Assembly (NCBI RefSeq): GCF_022605725.1
Contig: NC_065558.1
Coordinates: 6,138,001 to 6,202,000 of the forward strand
Length of the DNA: 64,000 nt
Source of the DNA: Anthonomus grandis grandis
Taxonomy: Eukaryota > Arthropoda > Insecta > Coleoptera > Curculionidae
Direction of reading: 5' to 3'
Shown piece after piece: positions 24,401 through 39,400 of the stretch (position 1 is the stretch's first letter; every line of letters begins with the position of its first letter). The notes beneath the pieces are model-generated. The model saw only the letters and a program-made list of their open reading frames with translations, was not told where the DNA came from and searched no databases. A program made the position numbers and the translations under genes.

Positions 24401-27400
24401 CTATTTTATTGTATACCTAGGTATGTTGATTATTTAAAATGAACAACTTATGTCACACTATTTTTGTAACTTTTAAATGGTAGTCTAACTTAACTAGACT
24501 TAATAAATTACCTACCTGAATTGAATATTGTTATATTTTATAGATTATATTATATCATCTACAAGCCAATAAAAAATTCCCTCCCAATTTTAGACACGAT
24601 GGGGGGCGTTCGTTCACCAGGAGCGGCCCGAGGCCGAACAGTCAAAGAGTTCGAAGATCAACTGACGAGCCTCAAAAAGGAAAATTTCAACCTCAAGTTG
24701 CGCATTTACTTCCTCGAGGAGAAGATGGGCGTGAATTTCAACCTTAATAGCGACAACATCGTGAAACAGAACGTCGAGCTTAAAGTGAACCTGGCGAACT
24801 TGCACTCGGAGGCGAACGAGAAGCACAAACTGTTGGGCGAGGCCGTTGCCGCTTTGGAGATCCAGGACGAGGAACTGGTCAAGAGCAGGGAGTTGATTAA
24901 GACGAAGGAGGAGGAGATTAGTCAGTTGCAACAGGAGTTGGAGAGTGTACGCTTACAATTACAGGTTAGTATTTTGTAAAGGTGTGCGAGGATTTCAAAT
25001 TATTTGCCTATACATGGGACACCTTGTATAGGCAAATAATGAAATAATTAATTGCAACATTTTAGCAGGCATTTCTGAACAATTAAATTAAGATATTTTA
25101 AAAACAGTGTAATGAATGGAGAATCTAACAGTCGACTTCTTATAAAAAAATTGTTTATCACCTCGCAGATTTGAGGCAAAAACGACCAAGTCCCTCCATA
25201 TGTTACGCCTCTGGCAATTTTTTTAAAAATTGGCTTCATCAATAATTGACAATTCACTACAATAACCTGCATGCGAAATTTAATTAAAATTGAGCTGATA
25301 AATAAACAAATAATTATTCTTAACTTAACATCCTGTATCTTTGTTACTAAACATTTCTGAGAAAAAATTTATGATGAAAGTCTTTTTAAATGACATTTAA
25401 ACTGGACCAACCTGTATATTGACATTTCAGATTTATTTATTTGTTTTTATTATATTTATTTATCTGTTTGTTTAGTTTATTTATATACACATTTAAAAAA
25501 AATGAAAGACGCCAAAAGGTCTAATTTGCGTTTATAATAAATCTCTCTCTCTATTCCTTAAATCTTCTAGAAACTGTGTTTTTCTCTGAGCTTACCTATA
25601 TACAATAAAAATACATTATGCACAATGAAAATTGAACTTTTTTTTGGTATAACACAGTTTAATTTCTTAAGAACTCCTATTTTCATAAGCCACTGCCAGA
25701 ACTTCATATCTTTGTCTCGATGAAATGGTTTAGGACTAAAACAACAATTATTATAATAAACTCCTGGACAAAATTATCGCACCACTTGATTTTTAGAGAT
25801 TTTTTTTTAATAAAGATAAAAAAATAAGCAAACTTATAAGCATTGTTAACTATGCATTATTAATTAACAAAAACAATTATATTCTATTTAACAAAACGAG
25901 ATTTAAGTAACTAAATTCAATACAAGGAAAAGCATCGATTTTCACTAACTTCAATTTTGATACAAAAATAAAACAATAGACCCATAATGAATTCTTAATA
26001 ACGTGTATTGCCACCTCTAGCTGCAATAACCGCTTGAAGTCTTCGCAGCATTCCTCGTATCAAATTATGAAAACTTTCCTGCGGATGTATTCTCACTCCT
26101 CACGAGCAGCATGTTCCATGATAAAGCATAAACATAGTTTTTGTCCCGTTCTGCTTTTTATACGAGAAAAGATATTATAACTGTTTTAACTGATATTTAT
26201 TTTTATTTAAATTTTCTTGACAAAATAATTAGTGGTGCGATAATTTTGTCCAGGAGTTTAGTTCTAGACTAGTCAAATGATTTTGGTTTTCATTGTTAAG
26301 GACCTATTAAACCCTTTTAGGACGTAAGATCTTTCAATAATACCGAAACAGTGTCATGCGATTCGGGACGAAGGTCCGAGCCCGAATACCAGTTTGCAAC
26401 CGAATTTATCCCCGTGGTAGATAGTAAAGAGCACAGATTTGGATATTCTGATTTGGTAAAAAAATTTGTTTATTCTTGCTTTGCTTTATTTTTTTTTTGA
26501 AATAGCACAGTACTTAAATATATAATATTTTCGAATTATTTTAAAATTTAGTTCTAGTCTAGTTGAGCATTTGCGGCACGAAAACCGGGCCTGTCTTTGG
26601 AATCGAAAGAATGCGATAAAAATTCATTTGTTCGACAAACGTTTCGGAGTAAATTTGAATGTGTCTCAGTAATGTTTACGTGTGTGCATAGTGCGGATTT
26701 TAAACTTATTTAAACGAAGAAGTATTACCGGATCAACGTCTATAGGGTGTTAATATTCGAGGGCCACCATTGGAGATATCGCATATTATATTTATTATTT
26801 CTTGTATTAATCCATTTAAGATAGCCCTTAATCAAGTAGAGTTAACGAGATCTCAATGGTGGCTCTCGTACCTATAACAGCCCTTATATAACAAGTAGCC
26901 AAATATTTATAAATTTGTCGAGTTAATTTTTTTAAAGGTTTATACCTGAAAATTTGGTTCTATACTGCATAATCGCCTAGTATACGAAGCAAAAATCTTG
27001 AACCACTATTACATCAACTACAATTTGGTTTCCTCTCACAGGAAAAACATCAAAGTCAATTGGCGAACTACGTCTACGATAAGGCGGAAAACCTACGGCT
27101 CCAAATCGATTCCCTACAAAAAGACTGCGAACTGAAGGACCAAACCATCGAGAGTCTGAACCAAGAACTGTCGTCGGTTAACGGGCGCCTCATCGATTTT
27201 GCTCAGCAAGTTAAAGAGTACGAGGAAAAGCTCGCGGCGCAACACCAAAAGGTCAACCTGTTGGTCACCAAGGTGCAAGAGGAGCAAAAAGAAAAACAGA
27301 AATTGAAGACTCAATTGGCCGCGGTTAATCAGAAATTCAGCGTAAGTATTTTGTCCAAGGAAGCATAGAGTGCAGCTTCATAATTCGGCTTAAAAACCGT

Positions 27401-30400
27401 GAATTAAAACTTCATTATCTGACTAATATTATTCATACATACTATTATTATACATCAAAATAAAATATATTAATATTATATAAATTAAATGGATATAAAA
27501 ATATATTCGGATACAGGAATATACACGGTGTAAATAAATAGATAAGCGAAAAAATTCAGGGGCTGATTCTTGGGTAAATTTTAAGTAAATCTTTTGAGAT
27601 ACCGGATGGTAAAGATCGAAGAAAAATATATGTTTTTTTACACTACCTGTGAAACCCCTGTAGATATTTTAGTAATATTTTGTATGCATTTTCTAGGCCA
27701 TTATCAAAAGCCATTTTCTGAGGCTCACTATTTTTTTTAAATTTGTATCAGTGACGTTCGTGCAAGGTTTAAAGTAAATATTTTTGATGAAAAATATAGT
27801 ACACCACTGTTTAGTTAATTTTTTAACCTTTTTTGTTTTTTACTTACCTTTCAAATAATGTATTAACCTATTAATCTGTATTGACCTGTTAAATGTCTGC
27901 TGATGATTGTCAATTCTTGCCATTTTGTTTATGGTTTTGCTAACGAAAATTCATTGCAAGCATCTAGAATGTATGCTGAAATCGACCCTCAACAAATAGC
28001 ACCTCATCATTGAACGCCTTCATCAAAGACTACGAGAAACTGGAACTTTTCAATGAAGAAAGCATGATTGTAATCGCCAACCCGATATTAGAACACCAGA
28101 ATTGGAGGAAGCAGTACCTAACCTAATTGATGAACCGGACACTAGTACTAGAAAAATTGATCGGCAGCTACATGTCAATCATATGACGGTATGGACTATT
28201 TAAAGGATCAGTGATATTCATATCATGTACAATGTGTCCAGGCTCTATTACCACGAGATTTTCCTAGGCGTCTTGAATTTTTTCGTTGGATGTTAGAAGT
28301 TCAGATTCTGTTTACCGACGAAGCTAATTTTTCCAGAGAGGCAATCATTAACTACCATAATAACCACATTTCGGCGGATGAAAATCCCCATGCCATAGTT
28401 CAAGCTCATGACCAACAACAATTTTCTTTAAATGTATGGGTTGGAATCATTGGAGACCACATTTTCTATTACAGAGATTAAATTGGGAAACATACACTCG
28501 TTTCCTCCTTTAAGACATACTTCCAGGACTTGGGGCGGTACCCCTAGATGTTAGAAGAGTAATGTGGTTTATGCACGATGGGGCTCCTGCCCATTTTAAT
28601 TCATTAGAAAGTCGTTATTTGGACGAAACATATCCAAATCGTTGGATAGGCGGTCCTCAGTTTTGGCCAACTCGGTCACCAGATATGAATCCACTAGATT
28701 TTACCACATGGGGTCATTTAAAAACTTTGGTGTACAGGATTCCGGTATTGGATATTGATGACTTGAGAAATCGAATCATTAATTCATGTGCCGTAATTCA
28801 AAATTCTCCCCGAAATTTTTATCGGATTCGTCGACAAATGCGGCGACGTATAGATTTTTGCATAATGGCATATAATAACACGTAATAGATTTATGAAGAT
28901 GGATTTTATTTTTTTTATCGAATACGCAACCTCGGACAAAAGAAAGTCAAGAGATCAAATTTGCTCAGAAATAAATGAAAATTACAAAAACAAAAAAAAA
29001 ATTAAAAAAAAAGTTGCGTGTCATATTTTTCATGAAAAATCTTTAGTTTAAAGCTTACACGAACGTCACTGGTGTAAATAAAAAAAAATTAGTGAGCCTC
29101 AGAAAATGCCTCTTGATGCATAGAAAATGCATACCAAAATTTATTAAAATATCTACAGGGAATTTACAGGTAATATAAAAAAACATATTTTTCTTCAACC
29201 TTAATCACCCGGTATCTCAAAAGTTACGCATTTTTAGGACGTACGTTCATATAAAGTTTTTTTCTTGAAATTTGGCCCAGACTCAGCCCCTGAATTTTTT
29301 CGTATTTATTTATTTACACCCTGTATATGGATATAGGACGCCTTAAGGAGACTACATTTTCAAACGTTTTTCGTCTTAAATTCCTTTAAAAATTTTACTT
29401 AAAACTGAGAAATTTATTTGCTGAGTTTTTCGTTCAATTTAAGAAAAACTATACACGTTTCCTTTTTTTGTCTAAAACAACTATATAATTCAGATATTAT
29501 CCTTTCTTTATACCATAGATCGTTAAATTCGAAATGGAGCAAGAGCGTGAGGAGTTGCAACGCGACCGTAAGTCACTAGAGCGGGCCAACATGATGCTCG
29601 AGATGCGGGTGGCGAATCTCGAGAGCAAAAATCGTAAACAGGGCGAGGTGATGACCGAGCAACTGATGAAACTGGAACGGGCCGCCGCCGAGGCGAAGAA
29701 AAACCAAGAGTTAGCGGTGTCGTGTGCCCCCACGGAACAATCAGACCACTCTAATACTGACGCCCGTTTTATTTCAGTTCCAGACCCAGAAACACCTAAA
29801 AGATTTGCGCAAGAGGGCGCATTACACCTACAGATAGAGAGTTTCGGTAGGGCCGCGGATAAAGGCGTTTCGGCGTCTAAAAACTCGGTAAATATGCGTG
29901 TGTTTTTTTTTTAGTTGTATTATACCGGTCCGGCATTCTCAAATTTACTTATCATAACTAATTATTTAAAATGGCAGCATCATAGTGATTATATTCAAAA
30001 CAAACTAAAAAAACTAATATATAAATTTTATGAGTTACGTAATATACTCAGTAAAAAAATAATAATAAATGTGTGCAAAGCACTAGCTGAATCATCCCTA
30101 AGCTATGGTATAATATGTTGGAGTGCTGCCTACAATGAAACTTTAAAGCATATTAATATTGTACAGAAATATCTTTTAAAAGTTATTTTATTTAAATCCA
30201 GATGTTTCCCTCCAACCTTTTATTTGAACAATTTGGAATATTTACTCTTACCCAACTTTATATTACAAATGTACTTAGATTCTCAATTTGTACTAATCTT
30301 TTAAAAAAAATTTATTAGTCATAATGTTAATACTAGAGCAAATACACATCAACATCTAATAATACCCATCTAACATATATAGCTCCCAAATTATTAAATA

Positions 30401-33400
30401 TGTTGCCGGAACAATTTAAAAACAAAAAATATTATACTGTAAAGAAAAAATTGTACTCATGGATTAAATATAACATAAATTCAATCAAGCGCGCCATTAA
30501 CTTCCATTAAATTATAACTAATTGGTATTTAGTCAATTTAATATTTTTGAATTTGATAATATTATTTAAGCAGGTATATGTTACTATTATTAGTGTTAGG
30601 TTGAAGTTCATTATGAACTAATTATTGATGAACTTGATGTCCATACACACATTATGTCCATTGTATGCATATTACATCTCATAATAATTGTAAATTAATA
30701 TGTAATTGATTGATTAAATAAATAAAATAAATAAGTATAAGTCACAAAACGAGAATGATAACAGTTCTTCTACTTCCTCTTTTACTAACTAGTGCACCAT
30801 CCTAATTTTTTATTCTATAATTTTGTACCCGTATGAACTTACATCTCGATTCATCCAGTGTTTAATCCCGCTTAATTCGAAAATCTGCAATGCATCGTGC
30901 AAAAATTTTGGATTAATCATTATTATCAGAAACAAATTGAGAATAAAATTGTTTTATTGTATTTTCAAAATAATACGTTTCTTATGTTAAAAATTCTTTT
31001 TAAAAATGTCTTTTCCTTATATTTTGTCAGCTTTTTTCGAAGATCGTTCTTTTTATTTTCATACAACCTTTTTAGCTGTTCCTAACTTCGAAAGTTTAGC
31101 ATAGGGGCTTAAGTATTAAATTCAGCAATTTTTTTCCATGATTTAACTTTTTCTTCTAATCTAGCTCTATTCGTTTTTTTTATCCTTCAATATTTTATTT
31201 CTTGACAATTACCATTAGAAATTTTTATTTTATCTAATTTATTATCTTGATCAGTCACGCTAATTAAAATTAGTTTAAGACGGAGCGGCAAAGCTAAAGG
31301 AATTATAAAACACAGAAACTTTCAGTTTTTGTTTGAAAGGTGGATCACAGAAAAAAAATGCTATTTTTTATCGGAAATACTGTAATTTATTTAAGGTTAT
31401 TCAAGTATGGTGCATTCCGAAGCGAGTGGAATTCATATAAGTGCAATTCACGAATTAGACTAAAATGTACAGTAATGGCCAAAAGTAGATGATAGACAAA
31501 TGGTTTTTTAAAAAAATCAAAGGAAATAAAAATTCTATAATAAAGATATTTAAGTATATTATAGGCAACATAAACATGTATAAAAATAATGAAACATTCT
31601 TTAGAAACAATCACCTAATTTGGTAAGTAATAAGTAATAACTAAATATACGCTGGACAAAAGTAGACAGACAAATTTAAAAAATAACCAATACTCTTTTT
31701 TTTTCGAAGTATTTTTTTTTAAATTAAAAACTAAACTATCTACAATATTAGTATTTTGTAAAATACCCATTATTGTTTATTACAGCCGTTCGAATAATTC
31801 ACCTTTATTTGAATAGTTTGTAATAATATCACGATCTACAATTTCCCATAAATTTTCGATGGGATTAAGATCGGGTGACTGGGATGGCCATTTTAAAATT
31901 GGTATTTTTTCTTGTTCGAAAAATTGCTTCATAATTTTGGAGGAATGCTTCAGGTCATTATCTTGCTGGAATTGGAATCTCAATGGTAAATTGTCATCGA
32001 CATGGGGCAACATAACATCTCTGAGAATATCCCTGTACATAAACCTGTCCATTATGCCCTCTATGCGATGTAACGGGCCCATTCCATAACCTGAGAATCA
32101 ACCCCAAACCATCACTGATCCACCTCTATGCTTAACTGTGGGTTTTGTGTACTTGGGATTCAAACGCAGGCCAGAAGGAGGTCTAAAATATTGAATTCCA
32201 TCGGAATTAAACAAATTAAACTTCGATTCGTCGCTCCAGCAAACACGTTTCCATTCATGTTTTGTCCAGTGTATATGCTGACGGGCAAATTCCAAGCGGG
32301 CTAAGCGATTCTTTTTTGAAAGCAATGGTTTTTTTGCTGGCCTACATGCAAATAGATACTCTTCTACCAACCTTCGTCTTACAGTCCTTGAGGACACATT
32401 ACAAATCCCTAGAGCCTGTAATTCTATCTGAATTTGACGAGAAGTCATGAAAGGGTTATTCTGGCTAATTTGTTTTAATTTGCGTACAGATCTAATGTCC
32501 ATTTTTTTTGGTCGACCAGATTTATTTTTTGGCTCTAATGATCCTGTCCTTTCATATCTTTTGATAATTGCCCAAACAGCTTTTCTTTTAACATCAAATC
32601 TACGAGCAATATCAATTTGACGATCACCCGCGCGATATGCATTAATAATGCGTTGTCTTAAATCAAGAGAGAATCTAATTCCACGTGGCATGTTGCACCT
32701 TGAGTTAAAGAGAAGCAATACTATACTAATTTTATTTTATAGATATCTAGACAAAAAATAATTCCAAAATGGTTTTTGTCTATCTACTTTTGACCAGCTA
32801 TATTTATATTATTGCTTTATCTGATAGAAAGAAAAATATTTAACTGAAATTTATTGGTATCTTTTTATAGACCGCCTTACAAATAACAATAATTTAAAAT
32901 CTAGGGGACCTGTGGAAAAATCTTTAAACAATTATATGAAAATAATACTTTGTCTATCTACTTTTGGCCACTACTGTAAATAAGGGTATTAATGACCCAC
33001 TTGATAGTTTTTAGTTGGATATGGCACAAAATAAAACTACAAGCCTTTTAATTTTTTTTTTATTTCTGTATGGTATTAAATAGTAATGTTATATAGGGGA
33101 TATTTAAAGAGTATTGGAGATTACATTTTAGTAACTTAATTTGATTTGAAGTGTCTTGCTTTGTGTTAACATTGTTTTTGTATTTTTTATGTTTATCATT
33201 TCTGCAACTATTTGTTTGTTATTATTTTAAATATCCATGACCTCTTAACCTCTTGAAACATTGGCATAAAAAAAGTTTAATTTTTTTGCCTAATTATACC
33301 TAACCATTGACTTTTCTGCTCTACTTTGATGTATTTTTTAACGTATAACTTCGTCACGAGACGCGAAAGTCTTTTACTGTTTGAACAGACTTTCACAATC

Positions 33401-36400
33401 AATCATAATAACTGTTGTGTCGTTGCAGCTTCCGTCAACACCGGACGGGCAAAACTTGTCAACATTCGAACATTTATTGAGCAGCAATATGAGCGGCGAC
33501 ACGCAAATGAAAATCCGTTCGAAGTTCCTCTCGGTCAAGAAGGATTTCGAGGCTCAAAAGCAAAAAATAGTGACGCTAAAGAGCGATCAACTAAAGGCGT
33601 GCGCGATCATCAAGAACATGATCGCATATCAGAATAAGGCCAAGGAGGAGATCGCCGAGTTAAAGAAGGCCAAGAAAGACCTGGAGAGGGAGTTGGAGAG
33701 TGTCGTTTCGCAACCTCAAAAGGATAAGGTATGATCGGGTTTAGTGCATTTTTTTAAAAATTGAAAAACCATCAATTTTGAATAAATTAATAAATGAGGA
33801 GGTTTGGAACAAAACCGAATAAATCCATTTTTTACAAAAATTTAGTTAGCGGCGAATATTGGTTCATCTTGCTGAATTACATCATATCAGCTAAATATTG
33901 GCGTGCAAAAACGAATAAAGCCTACTTAATTTTAATGGCAATATTTATGTTTTCATGCAAAACCAAATAAATCCACTTTTTGTTCAAACCCGAATAAATC
34001 CATAAATACATTAATTCTATTTCAAATTTCTTACTTTATCTTATTATATAAATGTATAATTTGAATAATAGATGGCACTATCACTAGCGATGTCGTAAAA
34101 ATGTAAACATGCGTTGTCAGCCATTTTGTCGTTGATTCGCCTCTGCGTGTTTGCGCGCATGGACTGGGGCAACCATGTGTTAGTCGGTACAGTAAGTAGT
34201 GTAAACATAAACATTGAGTGCGGTAGTTTGATTGATGTGGTTGAGTTGTAGTCGTGCTGTATATTATTTCTGGTTTGAACTGTTCTTTTAGTGGCTTTTA
34301 AATAAAATAAATACAAGCTGCAGTAATAGATCCTAAATAAAAAAATACGGACGAAGATTTGTTGTGAGATTCAGTAGCTGTGGAAGAAGCCAATCAAGGG
34401 AGCAGAATAAGAGAAAAAGCCCCGAAAAAGCTAAGAAGAAAACATAAAAGGTAAGATTAAGTATAAAAGTTAAAAAAAAAAACTGTCCAGGCAATTAATT
34501 TTTTTTTTACATTTATTTTATTTTAAATACGAAAACCCAGATCCAGATCTAAAGAAATGTAAGCGTCCTTGTTTATATGATAATAGAAAGAAGAATAAGA
34601 AGCTAGCTGTATAGCGTACCAAACCACAGTGTTCAAGATGTAAAACTTTGTCATATGATAAGCGTTTTTGGTACCGTAAGAAAGAAATCTATTAAAGATA
34701 ACCCTTGACAAAGGGCTGCAAACTTCTTTTTAAAAATTAAAAAGAACAGATCAGCAGAGGCAGTTTAAGTCTGCAGGACTTTTTTCATGGCAGCAACAGT
34801 TGTTAAAAACTACAGGTTGTTTACAGTATGTAAGATTGTTGACTCAGGGGACTGTACTAAACAGCAAAGAGGAGGTGACCATATTTCAACAAAAAGTTTG
34901 GACAAAAGGCAGAGAGTACGCGAATTCGTTTGTAATTTGCGTGGCACTGAAAGTCATTATAATCGAAAAATTTCTAAGGATTTATTTACCTGCCCATCTA
35001 AGCATTCAAAAGTTACAACGTATGTATAATGAACAGGCTGAAAGTAAGTACCAAGTTGGCTACCACATGTTTAGAAAGGTTTTTCTAACAAAATTTAATG
35101 TTGGATTTTCGTCCCCGGCTTCTAATACCTTTTTCCAATGCACGCGTCTAAAGCATTTAATTAAGTGTGAAAAAGGCCAAAGATAGAAAACCAAGTATAT
35201 GACTGAATATCAAGTTCATAAAAGAAGAGCAAAAGCCCTTTACGAACTTGGTAAACAAGAGCCAGAAAATTCCCTGACATTCTGCTTTGACCTGATCCTT
35301 GGAACTGGATAATACAATCCAGATTATATTGTTCTGCAATGGATGTGGGGGCTAGAACAAAAATTCCCATTTGATTTATATGTTAAATTTTTGGCTGTTA
35401 AAGTATTTGCCTGAAAATATCACAAAAGTTTGTATCACCTACCCAGTAAGAGGCCACGGTTTTATGCCAGTAGATAGAGTTTTTGGGCGACTTGAAAAGA
35501 TATTTAAAAGTAATTTGGACAGGAGTGGAGAAGTGACGAAACTTTTTTGTGATACAAGAATCTGTTATGTGAAAATAAACAAGTTGAACATACTGCGGAT
35601 ATAACTCAGGAAGAAGAAGAACTAAGAAATGAGTGTGACTGTTTAGAAGAAAAGTTTGCACTTCTTATTTAAATACACCGTTGGTTTTGCCATAATGTTT
35701 CTATTTGTATTAAGAATAACACTTTTGTTAATTTTTTCTAATAAAGTTGTGAGTAAAATCAAATGAATCCAGTTATTCTTTGTACTAAATTTTTTTTTAA
35801 TTTATATTCTAGCAAATGCTTTATCATGATTTCTCTAATAGTGCTTGCTAGTAAGAAAAATAAAAAAAAAATACTACTTTTCTCGTTACAGAAAAATAGT
35901 ATTTTCCCAAAAAATCATTTTTGGTGGATTTATTCGGTTTTGCTCTAAACCTCCTCAAATAATAAACTGGGATCTTTAAAAAAAAACAGTGAATGCGCCA
36001 GGAAAATTGTTTTTCTATGAATGCTACTCAAAGTGGATTTTATGTTTCAATTATCTAATTCTATCTCAATTGAAGCTATTTTATTTTTTAAAGTTAAGTA
36101 CATGATCAACGAATATACGAAATATATGGAGACGAAATATTTATTATTCTTGGGAATTCATACATAAAAAGGCCTTATTCCAAATGTCTAAAATATAAAA
36201 AGTTGAGATGTCAAGGAACAATTTACCTGAATTCCTAAGGTTTCCCTTTAACGATCCAATATTTTTTCTGCCACAGTACTTAATTTCTCGAGCCCAGGGA
36301 CTAATAAATAAAAAGTCCAGGCTTGTGCAAATTGGCCACTAAAATATAATGGATTAATTTAAAAATTGATAACTGCACGTCATTTTTATCCTTTTTAATT

Positions 36401-39400
36401 ATAGTTTGCAAAAAAAATAAATTTATATATTCTTAATCAAAACTAAACTTGTTTGAGTACCTTTCCTCCAATTTGTACGGCGTTTTATCGTTATCTCTTT
36501 TTAACATTGTAATTTAGTGCATTGAAGAAGCAATATATTGAGTGAAACGTCTCAATTTATGTAAATTGGGGCATTTTTTTGGAGGACTCAGAAGCCAATC
36601 AGTGTATGTAATTTATCTATGGAAATTGAGCTTGAACAGGTTTACAGATAAAACCCCTAAGTCTTGTTAAAGTCAATGAGTGCTGATGAAGCTTGATTTG
36701 ACTTATCTTGAAATCTCGAAGCCTCAAAACGCGGTTGTAAGTTAGAAAAAAATTAACTACCCTTGACTTATCATTAGAAGAGATTATCAAAGATTTCCTT
36801 ACTTTATTAGTGCATCAGTGAAAATAATTACTAATTAAACATCTAAAAAAAAATAATACAAGGAATTGTTATATTACACTCCAGTATAAAAATAGACTCG
36901 GATTACCTTCAAGAGTATTTAGAACATTATTTCAAGCACTACAACTGACTCAACTTCTTGGAATAATACTCGATCATCTAGTAATGCAACTTCCAAAATG
37001 GAGAAGCGCGCATTGACTCAGATTATCCTCAATCGTCTGGAAGATCTCTCAGAGTACTTAGAAAATTATTCCAGGCATTCCAAGTGACTCAGATCCCTTG
37101 AATTAGACACTCAAATTATATAGACTTGCACGATCAAAAAATAAAAAATTAATGAATTAGGAATATAAAATTAAAGAAATTTCCGGTTAAACCGGAAATG
37201 ACAGAAAACTACTGAATACGTCAGCCAATCCCAATTTGGGTGCTACACCCATTTACCAAATTTCATTTTTTTTATTTAAAAATTAAAAAAGTTATAGGGG
37301 CGAACCACTTTCTTAAGGCACTTTGTATACTATACTATACTTTATTGCAGTAGCTGTTATCATATTCTGTTTGGTACCTAAAGAGTCTATAACTGATATA
37401 TTTTTTTTTCTAGGCATCCATCCCACTTCAAGCCATCAAGAAATCCGAATTGAACGTCGAATCATCTGTAACGTCGCCGGCGAACGAGGTAGATGTTCCT
37501 TTAGATAACTTGCGCTTTTTTTATGGGAAGTATCACTTCCCCATTTAGTTGCTTGCTTTTTGCTTGTTTTTTTTTTGCTATTTTTGAGCGCATGCATGTT
37601 AGATTTATTTAAAAACTGTCACTGTTATCACATTGTTTTTTTTTTTTGGAGCGTTTTAAACCAATGATTGTGTTATTTCTTTTTCGATTTAATTGCAGAA
37701 CGGAGGTAGCGATTCAACTTTTAGGATTATTATACGAGGTGTACGGCGTTCGTTATGTATTTGCGCACCAGGATGTTGAGTTTATTTAAATCATTAAAAT
37801 CGTTAAAACTTTAAAATTCAACGACAATTGTTTTGATTTGTATTTTTTTTTTACTGCTATAATAAACTTTTGAAGTATTTTTTTAAAACAAACTTTTATT
37901 GGGAGAAACACCATTTCGCTTAACATAACTTACAAATCATAATACCTACTTCCGATGGTCTTCTTATATTTATATTTCGAAATACCATGTGCGCTCATTG
38001 AGACATTCCGAAGTTATTTATAACCGAGGCGTACGCGTTTAAACGAGGCCAAAAAGCGTCCAGTCGGGCCTCAACTTACAAATCGTTTACGTTTTTTGTG
38101 TCGAATGTTGGTTATAAAGTGACATTTTTTTTTTGAATGCCAACCTAGTGGGTGAGGTTCTGCATTGCGCTTTTTTTTGTTTGTTATTGCTTGAGATGCT
38201 CTTTAGCATTAGTTTAAAAGTGGTATAAAGGTAAACGCTTTTTTTAGCTGGGTTTTTATGCTTCTTCTAAACGCCTATCGATATTTTCCTTAAAGGGAGA
38301 AGGAAGTTTACTATTATGAACTTCTTAAGGGGATTTCGGTGATATATGAAAGAAATTCCAATTTATTAGTGAATTTGGAGTTCATTTATAAATTAAAAAA
38401 TCGCCCTTTAACTGGGTGGTTTTCCAAGTAGGAATTTAATCCAACTTCTTACCTTTTTGTCGGAGGAAATTTAAGAGGGGAAAATGATTGGGGAGGAATT
38501 AATGTAAGTTTTAATAAATGGTGAATGCACTAAAAAAGATCTCTCTAAGGCCAATGTTTTATATAATTGACAGTTTAAAGTTTTTTCATTGTATCTCTTC
38601 AAACATCAAATATATTTTTTTATGTGTTTCTTAATAGTCCATTCTTTGAGAGCAAAAATTATAAAATGTAGCGGTATTGTAAGACAGCATCTTATTTTAT
38701 GTTTTTTGCGAAGCTGAACACTATTTTGATAATTACTTTTTAATCAACAATTTAATTGTTTAAATGTAAATAACTCGAAAAGAATTAATCATATTGAAAA
38801 AATGTGTTATTAAAAAATATTTTCCATAAAATGGCTTCTGTCCCATTGTTTAAATCTTCACGAATAAATTTTTACAGCGATGCAACATTACTGCAAATAC
38901 ATTGAGGGTATTAATTAATTGAGTGCCGATAATATAGGATGTGATTCCTTGGGTGATTAAAAAAAAATTATATCAACAAAATATATCCTAAACCTCTTAA
39001 TTTTCGAGCTACAGGGTGTTAAAGTTTTAAGAAAAAATATGTTATATGTACACCCTTTTTAATCACTAAGGAGCAGTTTCTGATGTAATAGATATTTTAA
39101 AATTTTTACCAGTGACGTCCATAGACATAAATATTTTTGAAGAAAGAAATTATATGCCACTGATTTTTCTAAAATCCAAAATTGTTTTTGAAATCCTTAT
39201 GTATTTTAAAACAAATAATGTATCTTGTCTTAATTTCATACGACGCACCGTTTTCGCGCAAAAAAAAATATCAAAAACGTTTTGCTTTCTTCAGTTCAAT
39301 AATTGGGACAGCTTTTAATATTTTGTTGTTGCAATTTGGTAGGTGCCTAATCATACCCACAATGCGTGGAATTTCTACTTTTATACCCGCAATGCGTGGC

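Noticed and set aside
24614..24931. 105-codon minus-strand ORF
   Set aside because: Leucine-rich shadow of cnn exon 2; the plus strand carries the CM1 motif.
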